The position numbers were made by a program, and so were the translations under genes. Of a stretch of 64,000 nucleotides of DNA, positions 18,408 through 28,320 are shown in pieces. The number at the start of each line of letters is the position of its first letter. Positions within the stretch are counted from its first letter, which is position 1. A model generated the notes under the pieces. It searched no databases. It saw only the letters and a list, made by a program, of their open reading frames with translations, and was not told the DNA's origin. The stretch covers positions 399,266 through 463,265 of the forward strand of contig NZ_JACHJG010000004.1 in NCBI RefSeq assembly GCF_014203545.1, written 5' to 3'. Origin of the DNA: Streptomyces netropsis. GTDB lineage: Bacteria; Actinomycetota; Actinomycetes; Streptomycetales; Streptomycetaceae.

Positions 18408-19172
18408 ATGGCACGGACCATCCAGTCGCTCGAACGGGCGGCGGCGATGCTGCGGCTGCTCGCAGGAGGTGAGCGACGGCTCGGTCTGTCCGATGTGGCC
18501 TCCGCGCTGGGGCTCGCGAAGGGCACCGCGCACGGCATCCTGCGGACGTTGCAGCAGGAGGGCTTCGTCGAGCAGGACCCCGCCTCCGGGCGCTACCAGC
18601 TCGGCGCGGAACTGCTGCGCCTGGGCAACAGCTATCTGGACGTGCACGAACTGCGGGCGCGGGCGCTCGTCTGGGCGGACGACCTGGCGCGGTCCAGCGG
18701 TGAGAGCGTCTATCTGGGCGTGCTCCACCAGCAGGGCGTGCTGATCATCCACCATGTCTTCCGGCCCGACGACAGCCGCCAGGTGCTGGAGGTCGGCGCG
18801 ATGCAGCCGCTGCACAGCACCGCGCTGGGCAAGGTCCTGTGCGCCTACGACCCGGTGGCGCACAGCGAGGTGACGGAGACCGAGCGCGAGGCGTTCACGC
18901 CGCACACGGTGACGGGCCTCGGTGAATTCGAGGAGCTCCTCGATCTGACCCGGGCCCGCGGCTGGGCCGCGGACGTCGAGGAGACCTGGGAGGGCGTGGC
19001 CTCGGTCGCCGCCCCCATCCACGACCGGCGGCGGATGCCGGTGGGCGCGGTGGGCATCACCGGCGCGGTGGAGCGCGTGCGCGAGGGCGGGGAGCTGAGC
19101 GCACAGCTGGTGGCGGCGGTGCGGGACTGCGCGCGGGCCGTCTCCCGCGACCTGGGCGCGGGGCGTTTCTGA
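18408..19172 (+). CDS. gylR: Glycerol operon repressor, IclR family
   Basis: 254 aa. Winged HTH at about residues 5-65 (LERAAAMLRLL, then LGLSDVASALGLAKGTAHGI) and an IclR effector domain at about 80-250 with GAMQPLHSTALGKVLCA, the conserved ligand-pocket region. In Streptomyces this gene represses itself and the glycerol operon; glycerol-3-phosphate is the usual inducer. The identity is supported by the immediately downstream glpF-glpK-glpD and by matching operators in both promoters. ATG preceded by GAGGAGG 6 nt upstream. Confidence 0.94.
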   Translation: MARTIQSLERAAAMLRLLAGGERRLGLSDVASALGLAKGTAHGILRTLQQEGFVEQDPASGRYQLGAELLRLGNSYLDVHELRARALVWADDLARSSGESVYLGVLHQQGVLIIHHVFRPDDSRQVLEVGAMQPLHSTALGKVLCAYDPVAHSEVTETEREAFTPHTVTGLGEFEELLDLTRARGWAADVEETWEGVASVAAPIHDRRRMPVGAVGITGAVERVREGGELSAQLVAAVRDCARAVSRDLGAGRF

Positions 19173-19321
19173 GCGTCGGGCCTCCCGCCCGGCGGGGCGC
19201 TGGCCGAGAACCGATCAGCCACCGACCGGAAACAGTCTGAGCCAGGGGCGGGCGCGGGGCGAGAATCGACTCCGGGAAAACGGATCAAGATCGACATCTC
19301 ACCAAGATCGGCACCGTCGGA

Positions 19322-19355
19322 TACCGGCCAGTAGCAGTGAGTACCAGCCAGTAGC
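19322..19355 (+). repeat. Direct repeat of a 14-bp motif, 20-bp period
   Basis: TACCGGCCAGTAGC (19322) and TACCAGCCAGTAGC (19342), 13/14 identical, two helical turns apart. A third copy in opposite orientation (12/14) lies at 18269-18282 in the gylR/metH intergenic region. Possibly a binding site for a second regulator, for example for glucose repression (inference). Confidence 0.45.
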
Positions 19356-19444
19356 CGAACGATGGTTTTCAGCCATGGAACCGCGAGTTTTCGGTCACAG
19401 GACCCTTGACGCGCCCTTAACCGTGCAGAAAACTGCCGTTCATC

Positions 19445-19461
19445 GGTCGGCATTGTCGAAC
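19445..19461 (+). promoter_or_regulatory. GylR operator in front of glpF
   Basis: GGTCGGCATTGTCGAAC, 14/17 identical to the gylR-proximal site, about 127 bp before the glpF start. It overlaps a second inverted repeat (19452-19474). Confidence 0.65.
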
Positions 19462-19587
19462 ACCTAACGACAATATTCGCTATGGTGGACACTGCCGCGG
19501 GACCGATCAACGCCCTCTCGGAGGGCGCGGACCACCGGAGGGACCCGGGGTTCGCCTTCCCCTGGACGAAGGACAAAGGAGTCGCGG

Positions 19588-20370
19588 GTGTCCAGCTCCG
19601 ACATCTTCACCGGTGAGCTCATCGGTACCGCAGTATTGATTCTGCTCGGCGGCGGCGTGTGCGCCGCCGTCACCCTGAAGCGCTCGAAGGCGCTCAACGC
19701 GGGCTGGCTCGCCATCACATTCGGCTGGGGCTTCGCCGTACTGGCCGGTGCGTACATCGGCGCCAAGTCCGGTGCGCACCTCAACCCCGCCGTCACGTTC
19801 GGCCTCGCCCTCGACGGCGCGGTCGAGTGGAGCGACGTGCCGCTCTACATCGGCTCCCAGCTGCTGGGCGCGATGATCGGCGCGACGCTGGTGTGGCTCG
19901 CCTACTACGGTCAGTTCCAGGCTCACCTCACCGACCCCGAGCTGGTCGCGAGCCTGAACCCCAAGGAGGGCATGGTCGACCAGACCGTGACCCCCCAGGC
20001 CGGCCCGGTGCTGGGCATCTTCTCCACCGGCCCCGAGATCCGCAACGCGGTGCAGAACCTCGTCACGGAGATCATCGGGACCGCCGCGCTGGTGCTCTTC
20101 ATCCTCACCCTGGGTCTGACCAAGGGCCTGGCCACCAGCGGCACGGGCACCCTGATGGTCGCCTTCGTCGTCGTCGGGATCGGCCTCTCGCTCGGCGGCC
20201 CGACGGGTTACGCCATCAACCCCGCCCGTGACCTCGGCCCGCGCATAGTGCACGCGCTGCTGCCGCTGCCCAACAAGGGCGGTTCGGACTGGGGCTACGC
20301 CTGGGTACCGGTGGTCGGACCGCTCGTCGGTGCCGCGCTCGCCGCAGGCATCCACAAGATCGCGTTCTGA
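19588..20370 (+). CDS. glpF: Glycerol uptake facilitator
   Basis: 260 aa aquaglyceroporin. The two half-helix motifs are HLNPAVTFG and [11 protein letters not shown]; the Asp after the second NPAR marks the glycerol-conducting class. Six membrane helices are evident. GTG start with AAAGGAG 7 nt upstream ([11 protein letters not shown]). First structural gene of the glycerol operon, with glpK 43 bp behind. Regulation by GylR is supported by the upstream operator. Confidence 0.95.
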   Translation: MSSSDIFTGELIGTAVLILLGGGVCAAVTLKRSKALNAGWLAITFGWGFAVLAGAYIGAKSGAHLNPAVTFGLALDGAVEWSDVPLYIGSQLLGAMIGATLVWLAYYGQFQAHLTDPELVASLNPKEGMVDQTVTPQAGPVLGIFSTGPEIRNAVQNLVTEIIGTAALVLFILTLGLTKGLATSGTGTLMVAFVVVGIGLSLGGPTGYAINPARDLGPRIVHALLPLPNKGGSDWGYAWVPVVGPLVGAALAAGIHKIAF

Positions 20371-20413
20371 GCACCGCCGCCGAGACCTTCAGACTTTTCC
20401 AGGAGCACACACC

Positions 20414-21958
20414 ATGACCGACGCGAACACCACGACCGGCTCCCACGGCACGGGTCCGTTCATCGCCGCGATCGACCAGGGCACCACCTCGTCCCGCTGC
20501 ATCGTCTTCGACCGGGACGGCCGCATCGTCTCCGTCGACCAGAAGGAACACGAGCAGATCTTCCCGAAGCCGGGCTGGGTCGAGCACGACGCCACCGAGA
20601 TCTGGGCCAACGTCCAGCAGGTCGTCGCCGGCGCGATCGAGAAGGCGGGCATCACCTCCGCCGACGTCAAGGCGATCGGCATCACCAACCAGCGTGAGAC
20701 CACGCTGCTGTGGGACAAGAACACCGGCGAGCCGGTCCACAACGCGATCGTCTGGCAGGACACCCGCACCGACGCGCTCTGCAAGGAGCTCGGCCGCAAC
20801 GTCGGCCAGGACCGCTTCCGCCGCGAGACCGGCCTGCCGCTGGCGAGCTACTTCTCCGGCCCGAAGGTCCGCTGGCTGCTGGACAACGTCGAGGGCCTGC
20901 GCGAGCGCGCCGAGCGCGGCGACATCCTCTTCGGCACCATGGACTCCTGGGTCATCTGGAACCTCACCGGTGGTGTCGACGGCGGCGTGCACGTCACCGA
21001 CGTCACCAACGCCTCCCGCACGATGCTGATGAACCTGCGCAGCCTCGCCTGGGACGAGCGCATCGCGGAGTCGATGGAGATCCCCGTCGCGGTGCTGCCG
21101 GAGATCCGCTCCTCCGCCGAGGTCTACGGCACCGCCAAGGGCGGCGCGCTGGACGGCGTGGCCGTCGCCTCCGCGCTCGGCGACCAGCAGGCGGCCCTGT
21201 TCGGCCAGACCTGCTTCTCCGAGGGCGAGGCCAAGTCGACGTACGGCACCGGCACGTTCATGCTGATGAACACCGGCGACGAGCCCGTCAACTCCTACAA
21301 CGGCCTGCTGACGACCGTCGGTTACCGCATCGGTGACGAGAAGCCGGTTTACGCCCTCGAGGGCTCCATCGCCGTCACCGGCTCCCTCGTGCAGTGGATG
21401 CGCGACCAGATGGGCCTGATCAAGAGCGCGGCCGAGATCGAGACGCTCGCCAGCTCCGTCGAGGACAACGGCGGCGCGTACTTCGTGCCGGCCTTCTCCG
21501 GCCTCTTCGCCCCCTACTGGCGCTCCGACGCGCGTGGCGTCATCGCGGGTCTGACCCGCTACGTCACCAAGGCGCACATCGCCCGCGCCGTGCTCGAGGC
21601 CACCGCCTGGCAGACCCGCGAGATCACCGACGCCATGACGAAGGACTCCGGCGTCGAGCTGACCGCGCTCAAGGTCGACGGCGGCATGACCTCCAACAAC
21701 TTGCTGATGCAGACCCTCTCGGACTTCCTGGACGCACCCGTGGTGCGCCCGATGGTCGCCGAGACCACCTGCCTCGGCGCTGCCTACGCCGCCGGCCTCG
21801 CCGTCGGCTTCTGGCCGGACACCGACGCCCTTCGCGCCAACTGGCGCCGGGCCGCCGAGTGGACCCCCCGCATGGATGCGGACACGCGTGACCGCGAGTA
21901 CAAGAGCTGGCTCAAGGCCGTCGAGCGGACCATGGGCTGGATCGAGGACGAGGAGTAA
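20414..21958 (+). CDS. glpK: Glycerol kinase
   Basis: 514 aa FGGY-family kinase that phosphorylates imported glycerol to sn-glycerol-3-phosphate. Landmarks: [15 protein letters not shown] (phosphate-binding loop), TNQRETT, the catalytic-Asp region [13 protein letters not shown] and the second-domain ATP motif [18 protein letters not shown] with AGGAG 8 nt upstream. It lies between glpF and glpD, and its stop is 2 nt from the glpD start. Confidence 0.97.
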   Translation: MTDANTTTGSHGTGPFIAAIDQGTTSSRCIVFDRDGRIVSVDQKEHEQIFPKPGWVEHDATEIWANVQQVVAGAIEKAGITSADVKAIGITNQRETTLLWDKNTGEPVHNAIVWQDTRTDALCKELGRNVGQDRFRRETGLPLASYFSGPKVRWLLDNVEGLRERAERGDILFGTMDSWVIWNLTGGVDGGVHVTDVTNASRTMLMNLRSLAWDERIAESMEIPVAVLPEIRSSAEVYGTAKGGALDGVAVASALGDQQAALFGQTCFSEGEAKSTYGTGTFMLMNTGDEPVNSYNGLLTTVGYRIGDEKPVYALEGSIAVTGSLVQWMRDQMGLIKSAAEIETLASSVEDNGGAYFVPAFSGLFAPYWRSDARGVIAGLTRYVTKAHIARAVLEATAWQTREITDAMTKDSGVELTALKVDGGMTSNNLLMQTLSDFLDAPVVRPMVAETTCLGAAYAAGLAVGFWPDTDALRANWRRAAEWTPRMDADTRDREYKSWLKAVERTMGWIEDEE

Positions 21959-21960
21959 TC

Positions 21961-23568
21961 ATGACAACCCCGCAGAGCGTTCCGACCCTGGGAACGCACC
22001 CGGCTGCCGGTGCCAACCCGAGCCGCGCCGAGACCCGGGACCGACTGTCGAACGCGACATACGACCTCCTGGTGATCGGTGGCGGCATCCTGGGCACCTC
22101 GGTGGCCTGGCACGCCGCGCAGTCCGGGCTGCGGGTCGCGATGGTGGACGCCGGCGACTTCGCCGGCGCCACCTCCTCCGCCTCCTCCAAGCTCGTCCAC
22201 GGCGGTCTGCGCTACCTGCAGACCGGCGCGGTCAAGCTGGTGGCGGAGAACCACCACGAGCGTCGGGTGCTGGCCAAGGACGTGGCCCCGCACCTGGTCA
22301 ACCCGCTCACCTTCTACCTGCCGGTCTACAAGGGCGGCCCGGTCGGCGCCGCCAAGCTGGGCGCCGGTGTCTTCGCCTACTCCGCGCTGTCCGCCTTCGG
22401 CGACGGCGTCGGCAAGGTCATCTCCCCGGCGAAGGCCCAGGCCGCCAACCCGGGTCTGCGCACGGACAACCTCAAGGCCGTCGCGGTCTACTACGACCAC
22501 CAGATGAACGACTCGCGCGTGGCCGTCATGACGGTCCGCGCGGCCGTCGAGTCCGGTGCCGTGGTCCTCAACCACGCCGAGGTGACCGGTCTGCGCTTCA
22601 CGCACGGCAAGGTGACCGGCGCGGAGCTCAAGGACCGCACCGACGGCGCCGAGTTCGGCGTCAACGCCCGCGTCGTGCTCAACGCCACCGGCCCCTGGGT
22701 CGACCACCTGCGCACGATGGAGGACAAGGGCGCGGCCCCCTCCATCCGCCTCTCCAAGGGCGCGCACATCGTGATGAAGCGCAAGTCGCCGTGGAAGGCC
22801 GCCATGGCCACCCCGATCGACAAGTACCGCATCACCTTCGCCCTCCCGTGGGAGGACCAGCTGCTCCTCGGCACCACCGACACCGCGTACGAGGGCGACC
22901 CCGCCGACGTCCGCGCCACCGAGGAGGACATCCAGCAGATCCTCGACGAGGCGGCGTTCTCCATCCAGGACGCGGACCTCGACCGCGACCTGATGACGTA
23001 CGCCTTCGCCGGTCTGCGCGTGCTGCCGGGCGGCCCCGGCGACGTGGCCCAGGCCAAGCGCGAGACGGTCGTCTCCGAGGGCAAGGGCGGCATGCTGTCC
23101 GTCGCCGGCGGCAAGTGGACGACCTACCGCCACATCGGCCGTACGGTCATGAGCAAGCTCGCCAAGCTCCCCGGCAGCCCGCTGACCGAGGAGATGGAGC
23201 CCATCTCCAGCCTGGTCCGCCGGACCCCGCTGCCCGGTGTCTCCAACCCCAACGCGGTGGCCCACCGACTGCTGGTGGACCGCGAGCCCGGCAGCCGGAT
23301 GGACCCGCTGACCGCCCGTCACCTCGCCTCGCACTACGGCTCGCTGTCCTTCGACATCGCGCGCCTGGCGAACGAGAACCCGGAGCTGGCCGAGCGCATC
23401 CACCCCGACGGCCCCGAGATCTGGGCGCAGGTCGTCTACGCCCGTGACCACGAGTGGGCCGAGACGGTCGACGACGTGCTGCGCCGCCGCACGACCCTGA
23501 CGATCCGCGGCCTGGACTCCGAGGACGTCCGCGCCAAGGTCAAGGGCATGCTGGGCGACAAGGGCTGA
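21961..23568 (+). CDS. glpD: Glycerol-3-phosphate dehydrogenase (FAD, quinone-linked)
   Basis: 535 aa membrane-associated flavoenzyme oxidising glycerol-3-phosphate to dihydroxyacetone phosphate. Rossmann motif LLVIGGGILGTSVAW, the family signatures SSKLVHGGLRYLQ and TTDTAYEGDP, and the C-terminal FAD_oxidase helical domain (LARLANENPELAERIHP). The start lies 2 nt after the glpK stop with GAGGAG inside the glpK end, so the two are translationally linked. Last gene of the operon, followed by a perfect 36-bp palindrome. Confidence 0.97.
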   Translation: MTTPQSVPTLGTHPAAGANPSRAETRDRLSNATYDLLVIGGGILGTSVAWHAAQSGLRVAMVDAGDFAGATSSASSKLVHGGLRYLQTGAVKLVAENHHERRVLAKDVAPHLVNPLTFYLPVYKGGPVGAAKLGAGVFAYSALSAFGDGVGKVISPAKAQAANPGLRTDNLKAVAVYYDHQMNDSRVAVMTVRAAVESGAVVLNHAEVTGLRFTHGKVTGAELKDRTDGAEFGVNARVVLNATGPWVDHLRTMEDKGAAPSIRLSKGAHIVMKRKSPWKAAMATPIDKYRITFALPWEDQLLLGTTDTAYEGDPADVRATEEDIQQILDEAAFSIQDADLDRDLMTYAFAGLRVLPGGPGDVAQAKRETVVSEGKGGMLSVAGGKWTTYRHIGRTVMSKLAKLPGSPLTEEMEPISSLVRRTPLPGVSNPNAVAHRLLVDREPGSRMDPLTARHLASHYGSLSFDIARLANENPELAERIHPDGPEIWAQVVYARDHEWAETVDDVLRRRTTLTIRGLDSEDVRAKVKGMLGDKG

Positions 23569-23608
23569 CACCCGGCCGCCGCCGGCCCGCCGGCGGCATG
23601 GCATCACC

Positions 23609-23644
23609 CGTCGAGGGGAGAGACGCGCGTCTCTCCCCTCGACG
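23609..23644 (+). terminator. Perfect 36-bp palindrome ending the glycerol operon
   Basis: CGTCGAGGGGAGAGACGC followed by its exact reverse complement, 40 nt after the glpD stop. No T-tract. Confidence 0.8.
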
Positions 23645-23863
23645 CGTGTCCCGCCGGTGCTCCCCGGGACCGGCCGGACCGGTGGGTCCCGTCGTACCGG
23701 GGCCGCGACCGCGGGACGCGGAAGCCGTAGGCTTAAGGTCGCACGCGGGGAGCGGGCCGGCGACGGGCGACCGGCGGGCCCACGACACGCGACAGAACTG
23801 CACGGAACTGCAACCGGCGGTGGCACGGACCCCCGTTCCGCCCCGGTCGGAAGGAGGCGCTGG

Positions 23864-24904
23864 GTGATCGAGCTTGAGGGGGTTCCCGAGCTGATCGACC
23901 CGGTCATGATCTGTGCCTTCGAGGGGTGGAACGACGCCGGGGACGCCGCCTCCAGCGCGGTCGCGCACCTCGACCGCGAGTGGAAGGGCGAGGTCTTCGG
24001 GGCGCTCGACGCCGAGGACTACTACGACTTCCAGGTCAACCGGCCCACGGTGTGGCTGGACGGCGGGGTCCGCAAGGTCACCTGGCCGACCACCCGGCTC
24101 TCCGTGGTGCGCACGGGCGGGGCGACACCGCGCGATCTGGTCCTGGTCCGGGGCATCGAGCCGAGCATGCGCTGGCGCTCGTTCTGCAACGAGATCCTCG
24201 GCTTCGCCCACGAGTTGGGGGTGGAGATGGTCGTGATCCTGGGCTCGCTGCTCGGTGACACCCCGCACACCCGGCCCGTGCCGGTCAGCGGTGTCACCTC
24301 CGACCCGGACCTGGCGCGCACCATGGATCTGGAGGAGTCCCGCTACGAGGGCCCGACCGGCATCGTCGGCATTCTCCAGGAGGCGTGCACCCACGCGGGC
24401 ATCCCGACGGTGAGCCTGTGGGCGGCCGTGCCGCACTACGTCTCGCAGCCGCCGAACCCGAAGGCGACCCTGGCGCTCCTCAACCGCCTGGAGGACCTGG
24501 CCAACCTGCGTATCCCGCTCGGCGACCTGCCGGAGGACGCGCGGGCCTGGCAGCTGGGCGTGGACCAGCTGGCGGCGGAGGACAGCGAGGTCGCGGAGTA
24601 CGTCCAGTCGCTGGAGGAGGCGCGGGACACCGCCGAGCTGCCGGAGGCCTCCGGCGAGGCCATCGCCCGGGAGTTCGAGCGCTATCTGCGGCGCCGCGAC
24701 GGCCAGCCCGGACCGGGCCAGCCGGGCGGCCTCGCGGCCGACCCCCCGGTCGCCGACGGCCGGGACTCCTCGTACCTCCGCGACACCTCCAGCGGCCGTA
24801 CGCGGCCGCCGAAGCCGCAGCCCAAGGACGAGTCGCAGCCGCCGGCGTCCGACGAGGACACCGGCCCCGGACCGGCCCCCGAGGGGCCGGACGGCGAGGA
24901 CTGA
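23864..24904 (+). CDS. PAC2-family protein (bacterial proteasome-assembly-chaperone fold)
   Basis: 346 aa. The PAC2 core covers about residues 3-280: IELEGVPELIDPVMICAFEGWNDAGDAA, GIEPSMRWRSF and SLWAAVPHYVSQPPNPKA are typical of the actinobacterial family. The C-terminal 70 residues are Pro/Asp-rich and disordered. The function in bacteria is unproven; the fold resembles eukaryotic proteasome assembly chaperones, and these proteins occur in proteasome-bearing actinobacteria. GTG start at 23864 with GGAAGGAGG 6 nt upstream; the open frame further up has no support. Confidence 0.9.
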   Translation: MIELEGVPELIDPVMICAFEGWNDAGDAASSAVAHLDREWKGEVFGALDAEDYYDFQVNRPTVWLDGGVRKVTWPTTRLSVVRTGGATPRDLVLVRGIEPSMRWRSFCNEILGFAHELGVEMVVILGSLLGDTPHTRPVPVSGVTSDPDLARTMDLEESRYEGPTGIVGILQEACTHAGIPTVSLWAAVPHYVSQPPNPKATLALLNRLEDLANLRIPLGDLPEDARAWQLGVDQLAAEDSEVAEYVQSLEEARDTAELPEASGEAIAREFERYLRRRDGQPGPGQPGGLAADPPVADGRDSSYLRDTSSGRTRPPKPQPKDESQPPASDEDTGPGPAPEGPDGED

Positions 24905-24981
24905 GCGACCCTCCGAAGACCGGTGACGCGGGAGCGCCCGGGACGACCGCGAACGGCGCGGGCGCCCCGGGCGCCGCCGTC

Positions 24982-25974
24982 TCAGCGGCGCGGCACGGCG
25001 ACGGCCGTGTAGGTCGTCGTGGGCGTCGGCTCCACGTCGAAGCGGGAGTTGGGCAGGTACAGCCGGTCGCGGTGGGCGGCCACCGTCGTCGGGATCCTGA
25101 AGCGGGGGTCGGTGATCCGGCCGACCGCCCTGCCCCGCAGACCGCCGCGGTCCAGGCGCAGTACGTCGACGGCGTTCTGGAACTGCTGGACGACGTAGAG
25201 GGTGCGGCCGAGCAGCAGCGCGCCGTCACCGTCGGGGAGTTTCTTGCCCCCCAGGTCGACGCGGCGCGCGTCCCCGGTGCGGGGGTCGACGCGGAAGAGG
25301 CTGCCGCCGGCCGCGTGGACGTTGATGACCAGCAGGGCCCGTCCGTCGGGGGTCCGGGCGATGCCGTTCGAGGTGAAGCCGTCGTCGGGGGCCTCGACCC
25401 ACTCGCCCTTCAGACGGAGGCTGATCACGTCGCGGGGGCGCGGCAGTTCGCCGCGCGGGCCGAGCGGCAGACCGTGGACGCGGGCCTGGGTGGAGTCGGT
25501 GAACCAGGCGGCCCGTGGGGTGAGCACCACGTCGTTGACCAAGGTCGCGGGGGTGCCCACGTCGTAGGCGGCGAGGATCCTGCCGGTGCGGCCGTCGACG
25601 ACGCGGAGCTGTCGTGAGGCCCCGCCCGCGATGAAGATCCGGCCGCGCTCGTCGGTCTTGAGGCCGACGGTCGGGGCGTCGGTGCCGGTGGGGACGGTCC
25701 TGCCGCGGCCGGTGGCCAGGCTCGCGCGGTAGAGCGAACCGCCGCCGAGCGAGCCGAACCAGGCGTACGGGCCGGGGCCGATGGCGATGCCCTCGGGCCG
25801 GAAGCCGTCGGGCAGCGGGAATTCGGTGGGCCAGTCCGCCACCGGGCGGGGAGCCGGCCGGGGGGCCGCATGGGCCGGGGGGCCGAGCGGCCCGGCGACC
25901 GCGCCGACGCCGAGGGCGGCGCCGGCGCCCAGGAGGCCGCCGAGGAGTCTTCGGCGGGCGAGGGAGGCTTCCAT
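24982..25974 (-). CDS. Exported beta-propeller protein (SMP-30/gluconolactonase-like)
   Basis: 330 aa. The N-terminus ARRRLLGGLLGAGAALGVGA looks like a Tat-type signal (twin Arg plus hydrophobic stretch) ending at AHA. The rest shows repeated propeller blades (PEGIAIGPGPYAWFGSLGG, VGLKTDERGRIFIAGGA, NDVVLTPRAAWFTDSTQ, TSNGIARTPDGRALLV). The D/N residues in NDVVL and SNGIA correspond to the SMP-30-type metal site. The substrate is unknown. ATG at 25974 with GGAAGG about 8 nt upstream. Convergent with the PAC2 gene. Confidence 0.8.
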   Translation of the reverse strand: MEASLARRRLLGGLLGAGAALGVGAVAGPLGPPAHAAPRPAPRPVADWPTEFPLPDGFRPEGIAIGPGPYAWFGSLGGGSLYRASLATGRGRTVPTGTDAPTVGLKTDERGRIFIAGGASRQLRVVDGRTGRILAAYDVGTPATLVNDVVLTPRAAWFTDSTQARVHGLPLGPRGELPRPRDVISLRLKGEWVEAPDDGFTSNGIARTPDGRALLVINVHAAGGSLFRVDPRTGDARRVDLGGKKLPDGDGALLLGRTLYVVQQFQNAVDVLRLDRGGLRGRAVGRITDPRFRIPTTVAAHRDRLYLPNSRFDVEPTPTTTYTAVAVPRR

Positions 25975-26082
25975 GGTGTGCGCCTTCCGTCGAGCAGAGG
26001 GTGGACGGGGACGAACCGAGCTCCTCACCTCAGCACACCGGCGCCTCCGGCGGCCCGCCGCACACGCCGCCTTTCACCAACG

Positions 26083-26127
26083 AAGGAGGGCGCTCCCCGG
26101 CTGTTCGAGCCGGGGAGCGCCCTCCTT
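26083..26127 (-). terminator. mshC terminator
   Basis: 19-bp perfect arms (26083-26101, 26109-26127) around a 7-nt loop, 24 nt after the mshC stop. Confidence 0.8.
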
Positions 26128-26150
26128 GGGGTCGTGCGGGCGTCAGCCCG

Positions 26151-27380
26151 TCACAGGGCCACGCCGAGCAGTGCGTCGACGGCCCGGGAGACGACGCCGG
26201 GCGCGCCCTCGTCCGTACCGCCGTCGGCGGCCTGGGCGGCGGCCCAGCGGTCGACCGCGGCGAGCGCGGTGGGGGCGTCGAGGTCGTCCGCGAGGGCGTC
26301 GCGGATCTCCTCGACCAGGGCGTCGGCGGACGGTCCGTCCGGGCGCGAGACGGCCGCGCGCCAGCGGCCGAGGCGCTCGACGGCCTCGGTCAGGACGGCG
26401 TCGGTCCACTCCCAGTCGGCCCGGTAGTGGTGGGCGAGCAGGGCGAGCCGGATGGCGGCGGGGTCGACGCCGTCGCGGCGCAGCCGGGAGACGAAGACCA
26501 GGTTGCCCTTGGACTTGGACATCTTCTGGCCGTCCAGGGCGACCATGCCCGCGTGGACGTACGTCTTGGCGAACGGGTGCTCACCGGTGAGCGCCTGGGC
26601 GTGCGAGGCGCCCATCTCGTGGTGCGGGAAGACGAGGTCGCTGCCGCCGCCCTGCACGTCGAAGCCCATGCCGAAGTGCTCGAGGGCGATCGCGACGCAC
26701 TCGATGTGCCAGCCCGGGCGGCCGGGGCCGAGGGAGGCGCCGTCCCAGCTGGGCTCGCCCGGGCGGGCGGCCATCCACAGCATGGGGTCGAGGGGGTTCT
26801 TCTTGCCGGGGCGGTCCGGGTCGCCGCCGCGCTCGGCGGACAGCAGGCGCATCGCCTCCGCGTCGAGGCCGGAGACCTCGCCGAAGTGGCTGTCGGACTC
26901 GACGGAGAAGTAGACGTCGCCCTCGAGCTCGTAGGCGGCTCCGGCGTCGCGCAGCCGCTCCACCAGGGGGACGATCTTCGGTATCGACTCCACGGCGCCC
27001 ACGTAGTGCCGCGGCGGAAGCATCCGCAGCGCGGTCATGTCCTCGCGGAAGAGGGCGGTCTCGCGCTCGGCGAGCGCGGTCCAGTCGTCGCCGTTGGCGA
27101 GGGCCCGCTCGAGCAGCGGGTCGTCGACGTCGGTGACGTTCTGGACGTAGTGGACCTGCCGCTTGGTGTCGAGCCACACGCGCTGCACGAGGTCGAACGC
27201 GTTGTAGGTCGCCGCGTGCCCCATGTGGGTGGCGTCGTACGGCGTGATGCCGCAGACATAGATACGGGCGACGGGACCGGGGGCGAGGGTCACTCGCTCG
27301 CCGGTCGCGGTGTCGTGGATCCGGAGGTCGCGGCCACTGCCAGACAGGGCGGGTACCTCAGAAGCGGGCCAGGCATGCAT
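26151..27380 (-). CDS. mshC: Cysteine:GlcN-Ins ligase of mycothiol synthesis
   Basis: 409 aa, homologous to class I cysteinyl-tRNA synthetase but adapted to join Cys to GlcN-inositol in mycothiol, the main thiol of actinobacteria. HIGH-like motif in [12 protein letters not shown], zinc Cys in YVCGITPYD and GWHIECVA, and KMSKSKGN loop. The tRNA anticodon-binding domain of CysRS is absent and the protein starts with the MshC-specific [15 protein letters not shown] at 27380 with AGGA close upstream. The downstream terminator is strong. It heads a conserved neighbourhood with the SCO1664-like cassette. Confidence 0.96.
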   Translation of the reverse strand: MHAWPASEVPALSGSGRDLRIHDTATGERVTLAPGPVARIYVCGITPYDATHMGHAATYNAFDLVQRVWLDTKRQVHYVQNVTDVDDPLLERALANGDDWTALAERETALFREDMTALRMLPPRHYVGAVESIPKIVPLVERLRDAGAAYELEGDVYFSVESDSHFGEVSGLDAEAMRLLSAERGGDPDRPGKKNPLDPMLWMAARPGEPSWDGASLGPGRPGWHIECVAIALEHFGMGFDVQGGGSDLVFPHHEMGASHAQALTGEHPFAKTYVHAGMVALDGQKMSKSKGNLVFVSRLRRDGVDPAAIRLALLAHHYRADWEWTDAVLTEAVERLGRWRAAVSRPDGPSADALVEEIRDALADDLDAPTALAAVDRWAAAQAADGGTDEGAPGVVSRAVDALLGVAL

Positions 27381-27486
27381 GTCCTGAAGCCTAACCGGAC
27401 GCATGTTCCGGATACGAACCGGACTCGGCTCTTGGCCGAAGACGCACTCTTGCGCGTCCTCGGCCAATCTGTTCCAACAGGCCGTG

Positions 27487-28320
27487 TCAGACCGGCGGCC
27501 AGGGGATGGCGGGCCACTGACCACTGGGTTCGCGGTGCCGTCCGGTCCGCAGGAGATCCGCGACACGTTCGCGCAACGCCTCGATCTCGACGGGTGTGAT
27601 CAGCTCGGCCAGTCGGGCGGCGAGCGGGCACCCCTCGGCCAGATCGGCCGAAAGTCGCCGTAGGGCCTCCAGGGCCTCCTCGGTCAGCGGCTCGCCGGCC
27701 CAGCCCCACAGCAGGGTGCGCAGCTTGTCGTCGGCGTTGAAGGTCACGCCGTGGTCGATCGCGTACAGCCGTCCGTCGGCCGCGGGCAGCAGATGGCCGC
27801 CCTTGCGGTCACCGTTGTTGATCACCGCGTCGAGCACGGCCAGCCGCCGCAGCCGCACGTCGTCGGCGTGCACCAGCAGCGCGGTGCGGTCCTCCCCCAC
27901 CTCCGCGAAGCCGACGGCCTTCCAGCCCGGCCCCGGCTCCTCGCCCTCGACCAGCGCCAGCAGCTCCGCGCCGGCGGCCTGTTCCTCGTCCGGGCCCTCG
28001 ATCCACAGCTGGCACATGCCCTCGCCGTACGGGCCGTCGCGCAGCACCGTCGGCGGGATCAGGCCCCAGCCCATGGCCTCGGAGAGTTCGTACGCCGCCA
28101 CCTCGCGCTGCGCCAGCGTCCCGTCGGGGAAGTCCCACAGCGGGCGCTCCCCGGCGACCGGCTTGTAGACGCAGGCGGCGCTGACGCCCTCGTGGGCGAC
28201 CGTGCAGTACAGGACCGCGTTGGACGCCTCCCGGACCCGGCCGCGCACCGTCAGCTCGCCCAGGGCCAGCAGCTCGTGCGGGGTCACGCTCCGCGGCGGT
28301 ATCCGTTCTGGCGCGGGCAT
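27487..28320 (-). CDS. SCO1664-family protein, PI3/4-kinase-like fold
   Basis: 277 aa. The motif set [11 protein letters not shown] followed by [10 protein letters not shown] resembles the catalytic loop (HxD-like position replaced by GDR) and the DFG-type metal loop of phosphatidylinositol/HipA-like kinases, so ATP binding is plausible. ATG at 28320 with GGAGGG 7 nt upstream. It overlaps the end of the DUF3090 gene by 37 bp, which implies coupled translation. Members of this family regularly travel with DUF3090 and the MSMEG_4193-type phosphomutase in actinobacteria, but the shared pathway is not known. Confidence 0.85.
   Translation of the reverse strand: MPAPERIPPRSVTPHELLALGELTVRGRVREASNAVLYCTVAHEGVSAACVYKPVAGERPLWDFPDGTLAQREVAAYELSEAMGWGLIPPTVLRDGPYGEGMCQLWIEGPDEEQAAGAELLALVEGEEPGPGWKAVGFAEVGEDRTALLVHADDVRLRRLAVLDAVINNGDRKGGHLLPAADGRLYAIDHGVTFNADDKLRTLLWGWAGEPLTEEALEALRRLSADLAEGCPLAARLAELITPVEIEALRERVADLLRTGRHREPSGQWPAIPWPPV

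Larger units (their letters stand above)
19173..19587 (+). promoter_or_regulatory. glpF promoter/regulatory region (415 bp)
   Basis: No gene inside. It holds two 14-bp direct repeats (19322-19335, 19342-19355), the GylR operator (19445-19461), an overlapping inverted repeat ATTGTCG-N9-CGACAAT (19452-19474) and the glpF ribosome site AAAGGAG. TTGACG at about 19407 is a possible -35. Confidence 0.65.
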
